DNA from: JANXYW01 sp964458665
GTDB lineage: Bacteria; Chloroflexota; Dehalococcoidia; DSTF01; JACRBR01
Assembly (NCBI GenBank): GCA_964458665.1
Contig: CAYWOO010000145.1
Coordinates: 1 to 60,187 of the forward strand
Length of the DNA stretch: 60,187 bases
Reading direction: 5' to 3'
The position numbers and the translations under genes are program-made. The notes under the pieces were generated by a model. The model saw nothing but the letters and a program-made list of their open reading frames with translations, searched no databases and was not told the origin of the DNA. The stretch's first letter is position 1. Each line of letters starts with the position of its first letter. Shown here piece after piece: positions 17,154-25,357 of the stretch.

Positions 17154-17165
17154 GAACAAACGTAC
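17154..17165 (+). promoter_or_regulatory. upstream SOS box of recA (GAAC-N4-GTAC)
   Basis: GAACAAACGTAC matches the Gram-positive type LexA site GAAC-N4-GTTC with one mismatch. It ends directly before the -35 hexamer of the recA promoter. LexA bound here would block RNA polymerase. Confidence 0.6.
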
Positions 17166-17194
17166 TTGACAGTGCTTTGGGTGGGCCGTATGAT
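17166..17194 (+). promoter_or_regulatory. recA sigma-70 type promoter
   Basis: TTGACA (17166-17171) and TATGAT (17189-17194) are separated by exactly 17 bp, a near-consensus vegetative promoter. Transcription should start near 17201, leaving a 40-nt leader that contains the second SOS box and the AGGAGG ribosome binding site. Confidence 0.82.
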
Positions 17195-17206
17195 GGCCCG
17201 GTTGTA

Positions 17207-17218
17207 GAGCGTATGTTC
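17207..17218 (+). promoter_or_regulatory. downstream SOS box of recA (GAGC-N4-GTTC)
   Basis: GAGCGTATGTTC matches GAAC-N4-GTTC with one mismatch and lies just after the predicted transcription start. Together with the upstream box it flanks the promoter. Confidence 0.65.
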
Positions 17219-17240
17219 TAAGTCTGGCAGGAGGCTTGGC

Positions 17241-18371
17241 GTGGCAAAGAATACAGAGAAGTCGCAGCCCCACGAACGCTCATCCGAGATGAGCACGGCG
17301 AAGAAGGATCAGGCGCTCGTCGATGCGCTGGCCGATATCGAGAAGCGATACGGGCGCGGCGCCATCATGAAGCTCGGCGATGCGAAGGACTTCGAGGTCG
17401 AGGTGATCTCGACGGGTTCGCTTGCCATCGATTTGGCGCTGGGCGTCGGCGGGCTGCCCCGCGGCCGCATCACGGAAATCTACGGCCCCGAAGGCGCCGG
17501 CAAATCGACGCTGGCGTACCACGTCGTGGCATCGGCGCAGAAGGCAGGCGGCGTCGCGGCCTACATCGATGTGGAGCACGCGCTCGACAAGGACCACGCG
17601 GAGTCGTGCGGGATCGACGTGGCGGAGCTGCTGATCTCGCAGCCGGATACGGGCGAGCAGGCATTGGAGATCTGCGACGCGCTGGTGCGCAGCAACGCAG
17701 TCGACGTCATCGTCGTCGATAGCGTCGCGGCGCTGGTACCGCGAGCGGAGATCGAAGGCGAGATGGGCGACTCGCTGCCGGGGTTGCAGGCGCGGCTGAT
17801 GTCGCAAGCGCTGCGCAAGCTCACGGCGGTGATCTCGAAGTCGCGCGCGACGGTGATCTTCATCAACCAGCTGCGCGAGAAGATCGGCATCGTCTTCGGC
17901 AACCCGGAGACGACGCCAGGCGGTCGCGCACTGAAGTTCTACAGCTCGGTGCGCATCGAGCTACGGCGCACGGAATCGCTGAAGCAAGGCACCGACATCA
18001 GCGGCAACCGCGTGCGCGCGAAGATCGTCAAGAATAAGGTCGCGGCGCCGTTTCGCACGGCGGAATTCGACATTCTCTTCAGCGGCAAGCACCGCGGCAT
18101 CAGCCGGGAGGGCGACATCGTCGATCTGGGCGTGGATGGCACCATCCTCAAGAAGATGGGCGCGTTCTTCAGCTACGGAGAATTGCGCCTCGGCCAGGGT
18201 CGCGAAGCCGCGAAGGAGTACCTGAGGCAGAACCCCGAGCTGGCGCGCGAGATCGAGGAATTGATCATCGCCGGAATACCGTCGTCGCGCCCGGAGCTGA
18301 GCACGAACGGCCACAAGGCCGCTGTCGCGGTGGCGGAAGCGGAGCCGGAGGAGTCGGAGGAGTCGGAGTAG
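17241..18371 (+). CDS. recA: recombinase A
   Basis: 376 residues from GTG 17241, preceded by AGGAGG. The Walker A motif is GPEGAGKST at about residues 82-90, a variant of GPESSGKTT. DVIVVDSVAALVP is Walker B, and FINQLREKIGIVFGNPETTPGG is the conserved loop 2 region. The C-terminal tail ends in an acidic run (EPEESEESE). The N-terminus has about 16 extra residues before MSTAKKDQ, and ATG 17289 is an alternative start. It promotes strand exchange and LexA self-cleavage. Two SOS boxes flank its promoter, and it is followed by a hairpin, a zinc-ribbon gene and recX. Confidence 0.97.
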   Translation: MAKNTEKSQPHERSSEMSTAKKDQALVDALADIEKRYGRGAIMKLGDAKDFEVEVISTGSLAIDLALGVGGLPRGRITEIYGPEGAGKSTLAYHVVASAQKAGGVAAYIDVEHALDKDHAESCGIDVAELLISQPDTGEQALEICDALVRSNAVDVIVVDSVAALVPRAEIEGEMGDSLPGLQARLMSQALRKLTAVISKSRATVIFINQLREKIGIVFGNPETTPGGRALKFYSSVRIELRRTESLKQGTDISGNRVRAKIVKNKVAAPFRTAEFDILFSGKHRGISREGDIVDLGVDGTILKKMGAFFSYGELRLGQGREAAKEYLRQNPELAREIEELIIAGIPSSRPELSTNGHKAAVAVAEAEPEESEESE

Positions 18372-18422
18372 CAGGACGCGCGAGAGCGACGGTGGGATGA
18401 GGGCACTGAAGATTGCTGAGGA

Positions 18423-18447
18423 AGGGGCGCACGTGATGTGCGCCCCT
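18423..18447 (+). terminator. hairpin after recA
   Basis: AGGGGCGCAC and GTGCGCCCCT form a perfect 10-bp stem with a 5-nt loop, followed by CTT. The T-tract is short, so termination may be partial. It separates recA from the zinc-ribbon-recX pair, which could set the recA to recX ratio. Confidence 0.65.
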
Positions 18448-18469
18448 CTTGCGCCGAGAGGAAGGTCGG

Positions 18470-18772
18470 ATGACGGCTTTGAGGAAGCCAACAGCGGCGG
18501 AACGGGCGAGTAGGAAAGACAGCGACCGCTGTAAGCTCTGCCGCGCCCCAATCGTTTGGGTGAAGCGCGACGGGAAATCAGTCCTATTCGATCTGGAGGG
18601 AGGCGATCATCGAGATCGATGTAGCCATCAGCGCTGCTGGACAAGTCTACGCCGGTGGGCGAGGGACGATCCGCGATTCCTGCGAGTGATCCTAGAGGAT
18701 GACGAGACAGCCCTCGATGTGATTGCTAAAGATGAGCTGATTATGGCTGCGTTGAGGTCGCGGGCACGATGA
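18470..18772 (+). CDS. small zinc-ribbon protein between recA and recX
   Basis: 100 residues from an ATG preceded by AGAGGAAGG. CKLCRAPIVWV, then GKSVLFDLEGGDHRDRC, then SHQRC give four Cys arranged as a zinc ribbon. The APIVW-GK-FDL-H-C framework is a recurrent small zinc-ribbon family of unknown function. The remainder is charged. Its stop overlaps the recX ATG (ATGA), so the two are translated together. The place between recA and recX hints at a DNA-repair role, but this is inference only. Confidence 0.72.
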   Translation: MTALRKPTAAERASRKDSDRCKLCRAPIVWVKRDGKSVLFDLEGGDHRDRCSHQRCWTSLRRWARDDPRFLRVILEDDETALDVIAKDELIMAALRSRAR

Positions 18773-19428
18773 TCATCACCGCCGTCGAGTCGACGCGGAA
18801 ACGGCGCGCGCGTGTCGATGTGTATGTCGACGGCGTGATGGCGTTCGATGTTGCGCGCGCGACGGCTGCGGCGCGGCGGCTGCGGCCCGGCGTGTCGATC
18901 GATGCTGCGGAGATCGAGACGATCGTTGCGGCGGATCGGCGGCGAGCGGCGCTTGAGACGGCGGCGGCCATGCTGGCACGGCGGCCTCACAGCGAGCGCG
19001 AAGTGCGGCGGCGGCTGGCGCAACGCACGTTCGACGCGCCGCTGATTGACGAGACGGTGGCGAGATTGCGCGAACTGCGGTTGCTGGACGACGCGGAGTT
19101 CGCGCGGGCGTGGACCGAATCGCGCGACCGGAGCAGCCCGCGCGGACGGCGGCTAATCGTCCAGGAGCTGCGTGCGGCCGGTGTCGCCGGGGCGACTGCA
19201 CTCGAAGCGGCCACGGCGGTCTCAGACGAGGATGCGGCGTACCGAGTGGCGGAGAAGAAGGCGAGAGCGCTGATGTCCTGCGACTATCGCGCGTTCCACG
19301 ACAAGCTGGGTGCGCACCTGCAACGGCGCGGCTTCGGTTGGGACGTTGCGCGCGCGACGGTCGATCGCTGCTGGCGAGGGCTCCAGCGCGCTGACGCGGA
19401 TGCTGACGTCGAGTTCGCTGACGGCTGA
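18769..19428 (+). CDS. recX: RecX regulatory protein
   Basis: 219 residues, a little longer than E. coli RecX and typical for Gram-positive-type RecX. The three-helix repeats are visible: ARRPHSEREVRRRLAQRTFD, VARLRELRLLDDAEFARAW, and the SPRGRRLIVQELRAAGV block, followed by a second set ending in LQRRGFGWDVARATVDRCW. RecX binds in the groove of RecA filaments and modulates them. The location downstream of recA and the ATGA overlap with the zinc-ribbon gene agree with the assignment. Confidence 0.92.
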   Translation: MIITAVESTRKRRARVDVYVDGVMAFDVARATAAARRLRPGVSIDAAEIETIVAADRRRAALETAAAMLARRPHSEREVRRRLAQRTFDAPLIDETVARLRELRLLDDAEFARAWTESRDRSSPRGRRLIVQELRAAGVAGATALEAATAVSDEDAAYRVAEKKARALMSCDYRAFHDKLGAHLQRRGFGWDVARATVDRCWRGLQRADADADVEFADG

Positions 19429-19462
19429 TGATCGCCGATGCGACGTGCGGTAGGCTAGGTGC

Positions 19463-20557
19463 GTGAGCATTCGCCCCGTATTCCGCATGATGCCGTTGTT
19501 GCTGGCCGCCACAGCGCTGGCCGTTGGATGCACGGGCGGCGGTGGCGCGACGAAGACGCCTGCAGCCCCCGGAGCTGTCCGCGAAAATCGTACGCCGGCG
19601 AGCGCCTTGTCGCCGGGCACGGTCGGCGGCAAGCCATCCAACGGATCGGGGTCGCTGATCATCGCGACGCTGACCGGCATGGTCGAGTACAACATAAAGA
19701 GCGGTACCCAGATGCCGCTGATCACGCCCGAGAGCGAGAACACCTTCCTTCTAGACCCCGCGGTCTCGCCCGACGGCAAGCGCCTCGTGTACATCGTCCA
19801 ACCACCGCCGGATATTGTTGGGGGGAAGTACGATGCCGGCAGCGATCTGTGGGTGGCGAATCGCGACGGCAGCAACCCGCACGTGGTGTACACGCATGCC
19901 CAGGCGAACCAGCTCGTCCGTTTCCCGCAGTGGCAAGACGACGACAACATCCTTTTTGTTGCGCAGGAGATCGGCCTGGAGAACGGCGTCACAACGGTGT
20001 CGTACGTGCTAGAGCGCATCCCTGCCAGGGGTGGCGAGCGAGTCAAGGTGTTGAAGGACGTATTGGCGTTCGGACTCTCCCCCGACCGGGCGAAGTTGGC
20101 ATACGCGCGCCTGACGCCGGTGACGGGCGAGACACTGAACGGCGCCAGTATCGACGGGACGAATAACGTGACGCTGATCGGCACTGAGGAGAACCTGGCG
20201 CCGTTCAACGGACCGCGGTACTCGCCCGACGGCAAAAAGATCGCGTTCTTGTCCGCGGACCAGACGGCGGCGCGGGCCATGTCGCCCGAATACGTGTCTG
20301 CCGCGCCTGCCGGTGATGTCCGCGGGCCGGCGCTCGACGGGCTGCCGGAGGATGTCTGGACGATCGATGCCGGCGGGGGCCAGCCGGTGCGCGTGGCGGA
20401 CCTGAAGGAGGATCTGCCGGCGTTAGCCTGGAGCGGTGATGGCAAGCACATCTACGTGCTTGGCGCCGCCGGGCTGTACGACGTCCAGCTCGAAACGGGC
20501 GCCGTAAATCGATTGGGCGACGGGGCGTTCCACGGCCAGTTGGTGTGGGTGCCGTAG
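19463..20557 (+). CDS. PD40 beta-propeller lipoprotein
   Basis: 364 residues starting at GTG 19463. The signal peptide MSIRPVFRMMPLLLAATALA is followed by the lipobox VGC and a Gly/Thr/Pro-rich spacer. Propeller blades contain VSPDGKRLVYIV, LSPDRAKLAYARL, YSPDGKKIAFLS and LAWSGDGKHIYVL. It should be anchored to the outer face of the membrane. It resembles the lipoprotein at 6379 in design but not closely in sequence. It follows recX by about 35 bp but is unlikely to share its function. The ligand is unknown. Confidence 0.86.
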   Translation: MSIRPVFRMMPLLLAATALAVGCTGGGGATKTPAAPGAVRENRTPASALSPGTVGGKPSNGSGSLIIATLTGMVEYNIKSGTQMPLITPESENTFLLDPAVSPDGKRLVYIVQPPPDIVGGKYDAGSDLWVANRDGSNPHVVYTHAQANQLVRFPQWQDDDNILFVAQEIGLENGVTTVSYVLERIPARGGERVKVLKDVLAFGLSPDRAKLAYARLTPVTGETLNGASIDGTNNVTLIGTEENLAPFNGPRYSPDGKKIAFLSADQTAARAMSPEYVSAAPAGDVRGPALDGLPEDVWTIDAGGGQPVRVADLKEDLPALAWSGDGKHIYVLGAAGLYDVQLETGAVNRLGDGAFHGQLVWVP

Positions 20558-20690
20558 TTCCCTGGTTAGCAGTTGGCAATTAGCGGTTAGCGGTCAGCAG
20601 GCGCTGGAACGCGGGTTAGTTGTCGGGGCGTTGACGTGCAGCCCGCATCGGCAGACGGTGTTCGTGCGCTTGATTTGCGTGCCCGCGATT
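20558..20690. other. intergenic, low-complexity TTAGC words
   Basis: The sequence holds short reiterations of TTAGCAGTTGGCAATTAGCGG type, a filler also seen as other words elsewhere in the window. I see no gene, promoter or terminator. Confidence 0.35.
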
Positions 20691-21041
20691 CTACGGCCCC
20701 TGCAGGCACAAGGTTGCCCCCCGTGCGATGGCGACGGAACAGAAGGCTGACAAGAGATGGAGTTCGTCCTCGACAATCGTCCGCGATAGCTCGCCGCTCA
20801 CGGCTCGAATCAGGAGTTCGACCTCCTCACGCAGCGCGACGATCTCACTTTGCTCAAGCGAGTTTGACTTGTAATCCCAGACCCGCCTCAAGGTCGGAAA
20901 GCGACTGTCCGTGTCGATCCGCTCACTCACCGTGATCGACCCAAAAGCCGCATGCATCGAGATCCGCTGCTCCATCACGCCGTGTTCGTTCACCAGGAAG
21001 ACATCGAGGCCATTGCCATGCATGCGAAGCTCACTGCCCAT
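20691..21041 (-). CDS. hypothetical protein
   Basis: 116 residues with balanced composition (ITVSERIDTDSRFPTLRRVW, LREEVELLIRAVSGELSRTI) and lower GC than the neighbours, suggesting a real but perhaps transferred gene. No family is recognised. No signal peptide or membrane segment is seen. There is no Shine-Dalgarno sequence before the ATG; internal Met at residue 7 could be the start. It is convergent with the upstream lipoprotein gene and divergent from the structured region and rny. Confidence 0.5.
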   Translation of the reverse strand: MGSELRMHGNGLDVFLVNEHGVMEQRISMHAAFGSITVSERIDTDSRFPTLRRVWDYKSNSLEQSEIVALREEVELLIRAVSGELSRTIVEDELHLLSAFCSVAIARGATLCLQGP

Positions 21042-21149
21042 TCGCGCCGCCGATCGTAGGGCGATCTTACCGGTACCTTGTCGAGATCACTTGAGCTGCG
21101 CGAAATACCTGGATGCTGTTATCACACTGCCACTGGCATCCGCTATGAC

Positions 21150-21388
21150 CGGGTAGAATTGGGTCGACTTTCCCGGTTTCTATGCGTCCCGATGATTCTA
21201 CCCGCGTCGATCACGACGCCATAGTTCGCCTGTGGGTGTGATGGCGCGGCGTAGCGGCGACGATGGACACAGGTGGGCCGGCCGTGCCCACACGGCCACA
21301 CGGCCACACCGGCCCATTCGGAACGCCGATTCGAGGAACCCAACTCGACGTAACGGAGGACGCCCCGGCGCATGCGACCGGGGCGTCG
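21150..21388 (+). ncRNA. candidate structured RNA ending in an intrinsic terminator
   Basis: About 240 nt hold six hairpins in series. They are 21151-21159 with 21195-21203 (9 bp); 21204-21209 with 21214-21219 (6 bp, ATCA loop); 21229-21234 with 21268-21273; 21274-21281 with 21309-21316 (8 bp) enclosing 21282-21286/21291-21295; 21331-21335 with 21344-21348; and the terminator 21359-21387. No protein-like ORF is visible. TAGAAT at 21153-21158 resembles a -10 element but would overlap the first stem; a promoter is therefore not settled. It matches none of 6S, tmRNA, SRP or RNase P as far as I can tell. Confidence 0.42.
21359..21387 (+). terminator. intrinsic terminator just upstream of the rny promoter
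   Basis: GACGCCCCGG and CCGGGGCGTC form a perfect 10-bp stem with a 9-nt loop, followed by GGTTTGCTT. It lies before, not after, the rny promoter, so it must end a transcript that starts upstream. Confidence 0.7.
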
Positions 21389-21394
21389 GTTTGC

Positions 21395-21424
21395 TTGACC
21401 GGCGGATCGGGGCGACCGTATGAT
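21395..21424 (+). promoter_or_regulatory. rny promoter
   Basis: TTGACC (21395-21400) and TATGAT (21419-21424) are 18 bp apart. The -10 and following bases (TATGATGGCC) are identical to those of the recA promoter. The 5' UTR is about 80 nt. Confidence 0.72.
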
Positions 21425-21510
21425 GGCCTCGTAGCTCGTTAACGTACACGGAAGGGTTCGGGCTACGAGAGGGAGTTTCATCAACTAGACACCGGAAAGA
21501 GAGGCTACCA

Positions 21511-23043
21511 ATGTCCGCCATCCTGGGCGTCGTGATCGGCGCCGTTGTGGGATTGGCGGTCGGGGCTCTTCTCGGCTACGCACTCAAGCGTAGTTCGACC
21601 AAAGATCTGGAGCTGGAGGCGCAGCAAGCAGCTGCCAGGCTCCTGAGCGACGCGCAACAGAAGGAAAAGGAGATCCTCCTCAGTGCAAAAGAGGAGGCAA
21701 TTCAGGCTCGTGGACAGGCCGAACAAGAGGTCAAGACACGCCGGGACGAAGTCCTTCGGCTTGAACAGCGCGTTGCTAACCGGGAAGAGAACCTCGATCG
21801 CAAAGTAGACACGCTCGAACGTAGAGAGACGGCATTCGGCGAGAAGGAACAGCACATTGAAGCTGTTCGCGTCGAAATCGAAGAGCTTCGTAAGGCCAAA
21901 ATCGCCGAAGTGGAACGCGTCTCCGGCATGACGGGACAGGAGGCGCGCGCCCTCCTGCTCCAGGAGCTAGAGCAGGAGATCCGCGACGAGGCGAACCGCA
22001 TCGTCCGCACCCTCGAAGCTGAGGCGAAGGAGGAGGCAGACCGCCGCTCCCGGAGCATTCTCGCGACCACGATGCAGCGGCTGATGAACGACGTCGTCAC
22101 CGAGACGACGGTGTCCGTCGTGCCGATCCCCAGCGACGACATGAAGGGGCGGATCATCGGCCGCGAGGGCCGCAATATCCGCGCGCTCGAGAACGCCACG
22201 GGCGTGGATCTGATCATCGATGACACGCCGGATGCGGTGACGCTGTCGGCGTTCGACCCCGTGCGGCGGGAGGTCGCCCGCGTCGCGCTGACGAAGCTGG
22301 TGCTCGACGGGCGCATCCATCCGACGCGCATCGAGGAAGTCGTCGAGAAGGCGAAAGAAGAAGTCGCAGCCAGCATCAAGACCGCGGGCGAGCAGGCGGC
22401 CATCGAGGCGGGATGCCCGGGTTTGCACCCCGAAATCCTGAAGACGCTGGGCCGGCTCAAGTACCGCACATCCTACGGCCAGAACCAGATCAAGCACGCC
22501 GTCGAGACATCGTTCATTGCGGCGATGATCGCGACGGAGGTGGGCGCCGACATCAACGTCTGCCGTCGCGGCGGCCTGCTGCACGACCTCGGCAAGGCGA
22601 TCGACCACGAGATCGAGGGTACGCACGCGGCGCTCGGCGGCGAGTTGGCGAGGCGCTACAACGTCAGCCCGGCCGTCGTCCACTGCATCGAAGCGCACCA
22701 CGAGGAGATCGAGGTCGAGTCGACCGAAGCGGTGATCGTGATGATCTCTGACGCGATCAGCGGCAGCCGGCCGGGCGCGCGGCGCGAGACCCTGGAGCTG
22801 TACATCAAGCGGCTCGAAGCGCTGGAGAGCATCGCCAACAGCTTCAAGGGCGTCGAGAAGTCGTTCGCCATCCAGGCCGGCCGCGAGATCCGCATCATTG
22901 TCAAGCCGGACGAGATCGACGACCTGGACTCGATGCGGCTGGCGCGCGACGTCAGCAAGAAGATCGAAGAGTCGATGGAGTACCCGGGTCAGATCAAGGT
23001 GACGGTCGTGCGGGAGACGCGCGCGAGCGAATACGCCCGCTAG
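21511..23043 (+). CDS. rny: ribonuclease Y
   Basis: 510 residues, the usual RNase Y length. An N-terminal membrane anchor (ILGVVIGAVVGLAVGALLGY) is followed by a long coiled coil (about residues 30-190), then a KH domain (GRIIGREGRNIRALE) and an HD domain (CRRGGLLHDLGKAIDHE, metal His-Asp pair). It is the membrane-bound endoribonuclease that starts mRNA turnover. It is followed by a ymdB homologue, an arrangement also known from Bacillus. GAGAGGC precedes the ATG. Confidence 0.96.
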   Translation: MSAILGVVIGAVVGLAVGALLGYALKRSSTKDLELEAQQAAARLLSDAQQKEKEILLSAKEEAIQARGQAEQEVKTRRDEVLRLEQRVANREENLDRKVDTLERRETAFGEKEQHIEAVRVEIEELRKAKIAEVERVSGMTGQEARALLLQELEQEIRDEANRIVRTLEAEAKEEADRRSRSILATTMQRLMNDVVTETTVSVVPIPSDDMKGRIIGREGRNIRALENATGVDLIIDDTPDAVTLSAFDPVRREVARVALTKLVLDGRIHPTRIEEVVEKAKEEVAASIKTAGEQAAIEAGCPGLHPEILKTLGRLKYRTSYGQNQIKHAVETSFIAAMIATEVGADINVCRRGGLLHDLGKAIDHEIEGTHAALGGELARRYNVSPAVVHCIEAHHEEIEVESTEAVIVMISDAISGSRPGARRETLELYIKRLEALESIANSFKGVEKSFAIQAGREIRIIVKPDEIDDLDSMRLARDVSKKIEESMEYPGQIKVTVVRETRASEYAR

Positions 23044-23067
23044 GTCGGCGGTGATAGGTTGTAGGCT

Positions 23068-23096
23068 GTAGCGCGCGCCCGCACGGCGCGCGTTAC
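23068..23096 (+). terminator. GC-rich hairpin between rny and ymdB
   Basis: GTAG plus CGCGCGCC pairs with GGCGCGCG plus TTAC, 12 bp including one G:U, around a 5-nt loop, then GCTTTCC. It may be a partial terminator or an mRNA-processing hairpin inside the rny-ymdB operon. Confidence 0.5.
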
Positions 23097-23155
23097 GCTT
23101 TCCGGCAGGAGCCGGCGCTCGTCGAATTGACGCGATCGAAGCAGAAAGTACAGCG

Positions 23156-23941
23156 GTGCGAGTTCTCTGTATCGGGGACGTTGTGGGGAAGCCCGGCCGC
23201 AAGGCCGTGGCTGCGCTACTCCCCGGCCTTCGCCGCGAGTTGGGGCTCAATGTCGTCGTCGCGAACGGCGAGAACGCTGCCGCGGGACGCGGGCTGAGCG
23301 CGAGCACGGCGAAGGAGCTGTTCGCCGCGCAGGTCGACGTGATCACGTCCGGCAACCACATCTGGGCGCAGCCGGACATCATTCCGCACCTCGAAACCGA
23401 CGCGCCCATCCTGCGACCAGCGAACTATCCGGCGGGCGCGCCCGGCCGCGGCATCTGCCGCTTCGGCGAGTTGACGGTGATCAACCTGATGGGCCGCACA
23501 TTCATGTACGAAATCGATGATCCGTTCCGCACAGCCGACCGGCTGCTCGAATCTGTGGCGCCGGGATCACTCGTGCTGGTCGATATGCACGCGGAGGCGA
23601 CGAGCGAGAAGGTTGCGTTGACTTGGTACCTCGACGGGCGCGTGTCGGCGGTCGTTGGGACGCACACGCACGTGCCGACGGCGGATGCGCGCATCTTTCC
23701 AGGCGGCACGGCGTTCGTCTGCGACCTGGGGATGTGCGGACCGCGCGATTCGGTGATCGGCGTCGATATCGAGCCGGTGATCAAGAAGTTTCTGACGGGC
23801 ATGCCCGCGCGCTTCACGGTGGCGGAGAAGTCTCGCGTGTCCGTGTTCAATTCGGTGCTGATCGAACTCGACGACAGCACTGGCAAGGCGCGATCGATCG
23901 AGCGGGTGGACAGAGAGTGGAGCAACGATGAGCAAAGGTGA
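23156..23941 (+). CDS. ymdB: YmdB family metallophosphoesterase
   Basis: 261 residues from GTG 23156. MRVLCIGDVVGKPGRKAV, then VVANGENAAAGRG, ITSGNHIWAQ and VVGTHTHVPTADARIFPGG are the full metal-binding set of the TIGR00282/YmdB family. The Bacillus enzyme hydrolyses 2',3'-cyclic nucleotides and affects biofilm choice. It lies after rny and overlaps the PHP gene by 14 bases, so three nucleic-acid or nucleotide phosphoesterases are co-transcribed. Confidence 0.93.
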   Translation: MRVLCIGDVVGKPGRKAVAALLPGLRRELGLNVVVANGENAAAGRGLSASTAKELFAAQVDVITSGNHIWAQPDIIPHLETDAPILRPANYPAGAPGRGICRFGELTVINLMGRTFMYEIDDPFRTADRLLESVAPGSLVLVDMHAEATSEKVALTWYLDGRVSAVVGTHTHVPTADARIFPGGTAFVCDLGMCGPRDSVIGVDIEPVIKKFLTGMPARFTVAEKSRVSVFNSVLIELDDSTGKARSIERVDREWSNDEQR

Positions 23942-24791
23942 CTTTCACACGCACAGCACCGCGTCGGACGGTCGGCTCACGCCGACCGAGCTGGTGGAGC
24001 TGGTAGCGCAGCAGGGCGTGACGTACCACGCGCTGACGGATCACGACTCGACGGAAGGGATCGCCGAAGCGCGCATCGCGGCGGCGAAGCACCCCGGCTA
24101 CGTGCTGATCCCCGGCGTCGAAATGGGGTCCGACATCGATGGCCACGAAGTGCACATGCTGGGCCTCTACCTCGATCCGGCCGACGACAAACTTCAGGAG
24201 ATCCTGGCCGAGCTGCGCGAAGGACGCGTGGCCCGCGGCAAGGGCATCGTCGAGAAGCTGCGCGCGATGGGCATCATGATCGAGTGGGACCGCGTGCAGG
24301 AGATCGCTGGTGAGGCGGCCGTCGGGCGGCCGCACGTGGCGCAGGCGCTGGTCGAAAAGGGCTACGTGAACAAGGTGGCCGATGCGTTCGACAAGTGGAT
24401 CGGCCGCAACGGCCCGGCGTACGTCGACCGGCGCCGCATGTCGCCGGAAGAGTGCGTGCAGTGCATCGTCGAGCGCGGCGGTCTGGCGTGCTGGGCGCAC
24501 CCTGCCGAGCTGGGCCGGAAGTGGGAGGATGTCGAGCCGATCCTGATCAGCCTGAAGGCGGCCGGCATGCGGGCGATCGAGGTCTACTACAAGAGCTACG
24601 GCGTCGAGACGATCGAGCGGCTGGTAGCGCTCGCGGACAAGCACGATCTGCTGCCTCTCGGTGGTAGCGACTATCACGGCATCTTCGGCAACGACGAGCG
24701 CCTGCCGGGCGATATCCCGCTGCCGGATTCGTCCGTCGACCGGCTGCTCGCGCTGGCGCGCACGCTGCCGAACCGCGCGTTGGTGGCGTAG
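23928..24791 (+). CDS. PHP domain phosphoesterase
   Basis: 287 residues. The PHP motifs are DFHTHSTASDG, LTDHDST, IPGVEM, CWAHPA and GGSDYHG, giving the usual His/Asp trinuclear metal site. COG0613-type proteins include 3',5'-nucleoside bisphosphatases and RNase AM (YciV), which degrades short 5' ends of RNA. With RNase Y and YmdB upstream, an RNA-turnover role is plausible. The start overlaps the ymdB end. Confidence 0.92.
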   Translation: MSKGDFHTHSTASDGRLTPTELVELVAQQGVTYHALTDHDSTEGIAEARIAAAKHPGYVLIPGVEMGSDIDGHEVHMLGLYLDPADDKLQEILAELREGRVARGKGIVEKLRAMGIMIEWDRVQEIAGEAAVGRPHVAQALVEKGYVNKVADAFDKWIGRNGPAYVDRRRMSPEECVQCIVERGGLACWAHPAELGRKWEDVEPILISLKAAGMRAIEVYYKSYGVETIERLVALADKHDLLPLGGSDYHGIFGNDERLPGDIPLPDSSVDRLLALARTLPNRALVA

Positions 24792-24793
24792 CC

Positions 24794-25288
24794 ATGCAGT
24801 GCGCGGCACACCCCAACGTCGAGACGGAGCTGAGCTGCGGCAGGTGCGAGAAGCCGATCTGTCCCCGCTGCCTCGTGCACTCGCCTGTCGGCGTGCGCTG
24901 CCGCGAGTGCGCGCAGGTACGGCGCATTCCCACGTACAACATGTCCAGCACGACGTTCGTCCGCGCGGGCGCTGCCGCCATCGCGGCCGGCGCGGGCATT
25001 GGCGGGGCGTGGGCGTTCTTCAACGTCATTTCGTACATCTTCTACGGTGTCATCGCCGGCCTCGCGATCGGCTACGCGATCGGCGAGCTGGTATCGCTAG
25101 CGACGAACCGGAAGGCGGGGCCGCCGCTTCAGGTGATCGCTGTGAGCGGCGTGGTAGTGGCGTACCTGGTGCGGACGGGGCTGCTGCTCGGCGTCGGGAG
25201 CTGGGGGCTGCACGATCTGCGGTCGGATCTGTTCGGACTGATCGTCGCCGCGCTGGCGGGGTTCATCGCTGCGGGGCGGTTGCGGTAA
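24794..25288 (+). CDS. B-box-type zinc finger membrane protein
   Basis: 164 residues. The N-terminus has CAAHPNVETELSCGRCEKPI, CPRC and CREC, a B-box-like zinc finger of the kind found before rhomboid or other membrane domains. It is followed by four hydrophobic segments (about residues 55-75, 78-96, 108-128 and 140-160). The last gene of the rny-ymdB-PHP cluster, it begins two bases after the PHP stop. Function unknown; the zinc finger should face the cytosol. Confidence 0.8.
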   Translation: MQCAAHPNVETELSCGRCEKPICPRCLVHSPVGVRCRECAQVRRIPTYNMSSTTFVRAGAAAIAAGAGIGGAWAFFNVISYIFYGVIAGLAIGYAIGELVSLATNRKAGPPLQVIAVSGVVVAYLVRTGLLLGVGSWGLHDLRSDLFGLIVAALAGFIAAGRLR

Positions 25289-25357
25289 TCCGAGGCATCT
25301 CGCCACGATACAGCGCGCGAAATGGCCGGCGCGGCTGATCATCGTCGAAGAGCGGCC

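Noticed and set aside
17141..17169. Second recA promoter using TTGACA at 17141
   Set aside because: No -10-like hexamer lies 16-18 bp downstream; the bases there belong to the SOS box and the -35 of the main promoter.
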